A stretch of 64,000 bases of DNA, taken from the NCBI RefSeq assembly GCF_001625195.1, contig NC_054389.1, positions 8,986,520 through 9,050,519 of the forward strand. Direction: 5' to 3'. This document shows, piece after piece, positions 58,422-64,000 of this stretch; positions within the stretch are counted from its first letter, which is position 1, and every line of letters starts with the position of its first letter. Below the pieces are notes generated by a model. The model worked only from the letters and a program-made list of their open reading frames with translations. It did not search any database and had not been told where the DNA came from. A program made the translations under genes and the position numbers. Source of the DNA: Drechmeria coniospora. Its lineage: Eukaryota; Ascomycota; Sordariomycetes; Hypocreales; Ophiocordycipitaceae.

Positions 58422-58495
58422 GTCATTTGACAAAAGTGACGATTCAGCTTTGGTAGCGCTACTCTTACAAACTGCATCAACATTTTTGCCACCCC
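58422..58495 (-). repeat. dispersed element, copy C of 3
   Basis: Read on the minus strand, this matches 23,268-23,340 over its length: GGTGGCAAAA, a GTAGCGCTACC core, and TGAATCGTCACTTTTGTCAA are the same or nearly so in both. It lies about 440 bp upstream of the cyclophilin ATG. Confidence 0.75.
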
Positions 58496-58937
58496 GCTGC
58501 ACCTACTTACTTACACAACTAATTACAGTACTCACTTAGCTGTTCAATAAGTACTGGGTACTTACTCCGTAGTGGATATTACGGATCCTAACCCTCCGTC
58601 AGTGCTCCGTAGGTGTACTGTACGTTCATGTACTGTACTGTACAGTAAGTAAGTACGTAATTCCGCACGGAATACGGAGTAGATTCTCCGCAGTTACTAC
58701 TGGCATTATGATTATTACTGTACTTGCAACCTCCCTCCTTGCTCGTTCCAAGCAGCCTGCCCACCGGGTCAAAAAACGTAACATGCATGGAGGGACCTTC
58801 GCCCATGCATGATCCGAGAACCGACTTGGCTGCACATGTAATACAGAACGCCTACTGTACAGGTAATTGTTGATACGTTGCGCATCGCCCATCGCACCCC
58901 CGCTTGCGTCGCGTCGCGGCACGAATCGAATCGAAAC

Positions 58938-59576
58938 ATGTCCGTCACTCTGCACACCACGCTTGGCGACATCAAGCTCGAAGTCTTTTGCGAAAGCGTT
59001 CCCAAGACGGCCGAGGTAAGGAAAGCCCATCACCAACGTCAATCTCCTCCTCCTCCTCCTCCTCCTCCTCCTCCTCCTCCTCCTCCTCCTCCTCCTCCTC
59101 CTCCTCCTCCTCCTCCTCCTCCTCCTCCTCGCTAACACAGACGCCGCCAGAACTTTCTCGCCCTCTGCGCCTCTGGCTACTACGACGCCTCTCCCTTCCA
59201 CCGCCTCATCCCCAACTTCATGGTTCAGACCGGAGCCCCTGCCGTCCCCTCGCCGCCTGAGAATCCAAAGGGCGGCCGCTCCATCTGGGGTGACGCCTTC
59301 GATGACGAGATACGGCCTGCCCTCCGACACGCTGCCCGCGGCGTCGTCTCCATGGCCAACAAGGGCCCCGGCACCAACGGTTCCCAGTTCTTCATAACCT
59401 TCCACAAGGCCCCCCATCTCGACGGCATGAACACCGTCTTCGCCAAGGTCATCGGCGACGAGGGCCTCGCCACCCTCGCAAAGATGGAAAAGATCGACGT
59501 CGACAAAAAGCACCGGCCGCGGGAGCCCTTTTCCATCGAGCGCGTCACCATTCACGCCAATCCCCTGGCCGGTTGA
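58938..59576 (+). CDS. cyp10: peptidyl-prolyl isomerase, PPIL3/Cyp10-type cyclophilin
   Basis: Two exons, 58938-59015 and 59151-59576; 168 codons, 167 residues, the normal size of a one-domain cyclophilin. The start MSVTLHTTLGDIKLEVFCE without a leader, FHRLIPNFMVQTG (catalytic Arg, Phe, Met, Gln positions present), SMANKGPGTNGSQFFIT and PHLDGMNTVFAKVIG identify the family. His replaces the Trp of cyclophilin A before LDG, as in PPIL3-type members, which are linked to the spliceosome. The loop after MVQTG is longer than in the animal protein and reads GAP in place of GDP. The intron has a CTAAC branch site and about 29 CTC triplets; splicing to CGCCAG restores KTAENFLALC. Confidence 0.92.
59044..59130 (+). 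repeat. (CTC)29 microsatellite inside the cyclophilin intron
   Basis: An uninterrupted CTC/TCC array of about 87 bp fills most of the 135-nt intron, between the donor GTAAGG and the branch sequence GCTAACAC, where it forms the pyrimidine-rich part of the intron. Confidence 0.95.
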
Positions 59577-60471
59577 GGCCGCTGAGAAGCCGATAGGCAA
59601 CATTGACATCCAAATCGGGAACCTGGCCGCTACCGAGCCTGACTTGATTCGGAGCTCGAAGCCAGTACCATCCGCCACGCCTTCGTCTTGCACTGCTTTC
59701 CTACCATTTCGGTCCGCAGTGCGTTCCGAAACGCAAGGTGCAACCAAGACCCAAGCGTTGGCGGTGTCGCCGAGGAAAGCAAGACGGTCAGGTCAAGGGG
59801 GGCTCATGCGCATGACTGTTTCTCTCGTCGTCCACCCAGCAAGGACCACTCGGCATGAGATCATCGAGAGTAACGGCAGTCCGTTACCAGGACCTCTGGG
59901 ACTCGTTGATGAGCCCCGGCTGTGCAGTCGGTATCCGGAGTGACACGCTGTGACGGTGATGCCCTAGAGTGGCACCGAGTCGGCTCGAACGAATTAGTCA
60001 TGATCGGGCAACGCCTGTCGATGACAAGACGTTCCACGTCGCTGCAGACGCTAAGTGTTCCATTAAATTGTACAGTGGTGTAAATGCACATTGACCATCG
60101 CACCGACCGCTCAAATGAACATTTTCAAAGGCGCTGAAGTCATGCCGCGTCTCCGTGCATCTTGAATACCCGCATCTGCACCGTCCCCTCCTCGTGTCGT
60201 GGGCCTCCACTCAGCAATTCTGGCGCAGGCGAGGTCGCTCGCTTGCCTGCCTTCGCTCGTCCTTCACATGACGTGGGACGAAAGTCCTGGCTCCGAGGCC
60301 ACGAATCCACATCATGAAGCGATGCCAATGTTGCCGCCGCTGTACTGAGGTGTGTCCGTCGCCACGTGTCGCGGCCGGCCTTTTGCTCATGCTTTTCGTC
60401 GCCGCAGGGCCGCTTAGAGCTCGATGAGGATGGGAAATGGCAAGTCTCGCCAACGATAACACTGGCTCATC
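59577..60471. other. convergent spacer between cyclophilin and HSF1
   Basis: About 900 bp between two stop codons. No gene, repeat or strong motif was found; it should contain the two 3' untranslated regions. Confidence 0.6.
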
Positions 60472-62757
60472 CTAATCCCTCCGCCGCCTCTTGTCATCGT
60501 GGCCGGGACTTGGCGCACCCTCCAATTCCTCTCTGTGAATCTCCTCCGTCCTGGTCGGACTCGGCACATCCTTGGCCGCCCGCTTGCTCCCGCCGTTGTT
60601 GGCATCGGCTGCGTCGATGGCAAAGTTGAAGTCGTCGCCGTTGCCGAAATCTACCTCGTTCAGGAAGGCACTGCTATCAAAGTACGGATCCAGGTCGACG
60701 GCCGGCGGGAAGTAGTAGCTGTCGCCGCCTTCTTCGAGCCCGGGAATGTGACCCGAGGGGCTCAAGGGGCCAAGCATCTCGCTGATTTCGTGTATCTTGG
60801 CATCCTGCTGGCTCTGCAGCTGCTGCAGCTGGCTGACCTCCATCTGGTTCGCGTTGATCTGGTTCAGAGACGGCGGCTGCATCGTCGGCGATCGCACAGT
60901 GGGAGACAGAGCCAGCGCCGCCGCCGGGTCGGCCGCAGGTGGCGGCGGCGACGGCGAGAAGACGGATTCCGACATCTTGGGTGCCGGCGAGGTGGATAGG
61001 GTAGTCGAGGCGGGTGCCGGCGTCGTCGAGGACCGAGGCGATCTCTGCCTTGACATTAAATCGACCAGCTTGCTCGTCTGGTCCGAATTCAGAGTGGTTG
61101 GTGTGTTGTTGACAATCTTGGTCGCTTCCGGGAGGTCCACGCCCGACGTGTTGCTGGCGTTGTGGTCGTTGATGATCTTCATCATGCGCTCCTGCGGGTT
61201 CGTCTCGAGCTCCTGTCGCAGGCTCGGCGGCGTTTCGGCATCCAGAAGCTCCGTGACGTGGCCCATCTCGGCGTCTTGATAGCTTCCCGGATAGAACGGG
61301 GTGCTGCCGCCGGCGGACGATGGCGTCCCGCCTTTGCGTCCCGCCGCTTCGTTCGCCTGGGGGATAGGGGGGAGCAGGCCGCGGGCTCTCTTGTGCGTTC
61401 CCCCGAGCGGCGTGGTGGAATCGACCTGAGACTGGACAAAGTCCCCGAGATCGAAGACGCTACCCTGCTGGTGAGAAGGTTGGCTGCTCTGGTTCGTCAT
61501 CATGCTCGAGATGATCTCCCCGACGTTCTGGTGGTTGCCGTCCTCCAGCGTCTTGCGAAACACGTTGGCAAGGAAGTTCAAGATGGCGTTGATGGAGTTC
61601 TGGTGGCGGTCATGCTGATTCTGGAACCTGAGCGCCTGGTTGTAAAGGTCGTGGTTGTTTCGCTGGAGCTGGTTGATGGCCTCGAGTATCATGTTCTGCT
61701 GCTCGCGAACCCTGTTCAGCTCGTCCTTGATCAAGGCCATCTGGGGCGTTTGCGGATGCGCATGCGCATCCGGCGCCGGTAATGAACGACCACCCGTCGC
61801 CGTCGCCGTCGCCGAGGCCGCGGCCGGGCCCTTGGGCATCGAGTCATCGATAGGACCGTCGTCCTCGCTGTCGGCCTCGCCGTCGGCGCTCTTGCCCCCC
61901 TTCTTGGCCTTTTCCTTGCTCCCGTTCTTGGGCTTGTTGATGAGCCACAGGAGATTCGGGTGTCCCCGGCGGAAGTAGGGATTGTAGTACTCGCTGGGGC
62001 TCTTGTTCTTCCGCTCGCTGGCCCGCATGGAGTTGTCGGATAAGCCAACACGTTTGTGGAAGCCGTACATGTTGAGCTGCCTCACAAAGGAAGCGTAGTT
62101 GTTGTGCTTGAACAGTTCGGGGATGAGCGTCTTGGCAAACTCCTCCTCGTCCAGCACGACGAAGGAGTCGCCTTTTTCCGACCAGCGGATTAGCTCTTCG
62201 TTTTTTTGCTCCTCGAGAAAGCTGCGGACCATTCGTTAGCCGTCGACCAGAGGCGGTGCACTTCTCCGAGGCGGGTTGGCGGCACGTTCACGCAACACGG
62301 CCACGTACCTGCTGATCTTCTGGACGAAGGGCGGGATCTGCTTTCGCTTGTTCTGTGATTCCTGCTTCGCCTTGGCGGCCATCTCCTCGAGCATCTCGAC
62401 ATTGTCCGTCTCGACCAGGCCGTCCCTGTTGGCGGGCTGCGGCAGAGCCATGCTGTCAGCCAAGCTCGCCCACGGCTCCACCGAGGAGTTCATCGGGACC
62501 AGCATCTGGTTCACGGGCCGCCTTGCGAGCGAGTTTGACGGCGTCGGACCTCCCTGGATGCTGTATTGGCTTGGCTGCGACGGGATGAGAGCAGAACGGT
62601 CGATGGACTCGACACCGTCGCTCGGCCCGTTCCAGCGGCCGAGGGTGTCGACTACCGCATCGTCGGCCATGTACGGCTGCGGCATCAGCGGATGGTATGG
62701 CGGCCCGATGGGCTCTGCACCTGGCGCAGGTCGCTTTCTCGAATCCATGGCCGACAT
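60472..62757 (-). CDS. HSF1: heat shock transcription factor HSF1
   Basis: Two exons, 62757-62309 and 62221-60472 (733 codons, 732 residues). The intron splits the DNA-binding domain: exon 1 ends FVQKIS and exon 2 resumes SFLEEQKNEELIRWSE. The winged-helix domain (about 143-250) contains FAKTLIPELFKHNNYASFVR and NMYGFHKRVGL, the recognition-helix region of true HSF1 rather than Skn7 or Sfl1. The heptad-repeat trimerisation region lies at about 310-375 (LIKDELNRVREQQNMILEAI). The C-terminus is rich in Pro, Ser and acidic/aromatic residues, as in an activation domain. It is a nuclear activator of chaperone genes. A second in-frame ATG (62748) follows the first by three codons. Confidence 0.95.
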
Positions 62758-64000
62758 GAACGTGGATGCGGGTCGACGTCAAGGTCGTGGTGCGTCGCCG
62801 GAGCGGTCGCAGCGGTCGTGGCAGTGCGCAAGAGGGTTTGCGAGTGTCGGCTGTCAGGATCGGGATGGGATAGTAGCAGCAATCGTGATGGGTCGATGAA
62901 GCGCCTTTTTGCGTCAATGTCGTTGCGGACGGACGTCTCGCCACGAATGGGTACACTCTGATCTGGTATCGGGTGCGACCAAGGGATTCGTAGCAATGGG
63001 CAGAAGGCTGAATAGAGGCGGGAGACTGCCAGTATTTGAATGGGATCGCAGGACGGCAAATATCTTCATCAAGTGGTTGGTTGTATTGTGACGGCGGGAA
63101 CTTGAGATGGAACGGATACCTTAGTTCAAGTGCTTTAGGTTACCCTGCACCGTAGTGCATGTACAAGTGGGGGGGTACCAGGCCACCTTATAACCTAATT
63201 CGGCATATCGCTTATGTAATTTTCTGCTCCGGACTACTTACTGTACTTACCGTAAGTACTTGCAACTACAGTACTCCGTACTCCGTAGTTACAGTAAGTA
63301 TGCGGCAGACTTGTACTGTACCTACACCCACTGTAAGTACCAAGCACTCCGTACTCCGTACGGTACGCTGTATTACGGAGTGCTCCGTACCTAGTACGGA
63401 GTATTACTCTCTCCAGTTATGCCCCATAAGTGAGGAGTTCATTGCTTCTAATAACCTCACGGGCCACCCTAATCCCTAATCCCGCGTGTCATTGTCATGA
63501 CCGAATTCCAACGTCTGTATGTACTTCAGCATGGGCGACACAAGTAGGTGCACTTCAGTAGCAACTGGCGGTGCCATAGGTACGGTAATTTTTTTGTTCA
63601 AGTCCTTACGCACGACCTCTTCCTTATGGAACGACATGAATAACACTATCTGTCAATGCCACCTGCCGACAATGACCACCGAAATGACGGTGCCTTTCGA
63701 CTTGGGACCATTCAATGCCCCTGAGGATGCAATTAATGCCATTCAGAGCATGGCAAGAGATGAACACTGCGTGCGGCAGGGTGAGAAGGAAATGGCCTTG
63801 CAGCGCGTTGGCCCTGTGGTGACACGCTTCTTGCTTTCACTCAAGCACACAGCCCTTGCATATTGACTATATGCCCAAGGTAACGCATCTCCATTTCGGG
63901 AAGGTCAAGGTTTCGATTAGACGACGTAATATCCTTTGTTTGTTTTTTCAGGAAATGCAGGCAGTGATATACTACCTGGCTAGGCCGTGGTACTCCGTAC
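62758..64000. other. HSF1 upstream region and right-hand spacer
   Basis: The first ~350 bp should hold the HSF1 promoter and leader; I saw no classical nGAAnnTTCn array there. GTAC-rich sequence and TACTCCGTAC words return at about 63.2-63.4 kb. From 63,519 to 63,866 (+) there is an open frame ending ...VTRFLLSLKHTALAY with no recognisable domain. The window ends in another CTCCGTAC motif. Confidence 0.55.

Larger units (their letters stand above)
56202..58937. other. 2.7-kb gene-poor spacer
   Basis: No gene I can name. The left part is the leader of the arrestin-like gene with a 39-bp direct duplication and a GTCGTCGTTATC array (about 56,571-56,625). The middle holds a cysteine-rich open frame on the minus strand (57,553-57,921) of doubtful status. 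The right part is GTAC-rich and includes copy C of the dispersed element and the promoter of the cyclophilin gene. Confidence 0.6.

Noticed and set aside
58878..59135. A poly-proline frame overlapping cyclophilin exon 1
   Set aside because: Read-through of the (CTC)n intron; splicing restores the cyclophilin.
1..64000. Transposon, viral or secondary-metabolite genes
   Set aside because: No reverse transcriptase, integrase, transposase, polyketide or peptide synthase motif was found in any frame that I read.

Overview
This window is nuclear DNA of a filamentous ascomycete, most likely a hypocrealean Sordariomycete. The evidence is a set of short GT-AG introns, strongly GC-ending codons in the genes, and highly conserved fungal housekeeping proteins (a GDE1-type SPX/ankyrin/GDPD protein, ZPR1, SEN54, HSF1, a PPIL3-type cyclophilin). 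I cannot name the species. No bacterial operons, CRISPR array, rRNA, recognisable transposase or reverse transcriptase was found.

Layout. From 1 to about 25,100 there is no gene I can support. The first ~9.6 kb and the stretch from ~20.0 to 23.9 kb are full of GTAC-rich short sequence and the motif TACTCCGTAC/GTACGGAGTAC, while the ~10 kb between them is nearly free of it. From 25.2 to 43.7 kb lies a compact genic block: GDE1 (-), a mitochondrial PPR-type protein (-), a five-exon CXXC zinc-binding protein of the C1orf123/DUF866 family (+), an RNase P/MRP Rpr2/Snm1-family subunit (+), ZPR1 (+), and a conserved-looking protein of unknown function with a duplicated internal module (-). From 43.7 to 52.1 kb is a second gene-poor spacer with microsatellites and GTAC-rich sequence. 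From 52.1 to 62.8 kb come SEN54 (-), an intron-containing tRNA-Leu(UAG) (+), an arrestin-like protein (-), a cyclophilin (+) and the heat shock factor HSF1 (-). The last 1.2 kb is again spacer.

How the genes relate. They do not form a pathway cluster. Several concern RNA and tRNA maturation: the PPR protein, the RNase P/MRP subunit, SEN54, and an intron-containing tRNA that is a substrate class of the SEN54 enzyme and sits head-to-head with it. GDE1 links phosphate/glycerophosphodiester use, HSF1 and the cyclophilin link protein folding and stress.

The most unusual signals are in the spacers: a perfect 16-bp palindrome repeated at five places seen here, a separate ~75-bp element present in three diverged copies up to 35 kb apart, and a sharp block that lacks the palindrome. 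Gene models were built by hand from splice signals and reading-frame continuity; exon sums are divisible by three in every model given.
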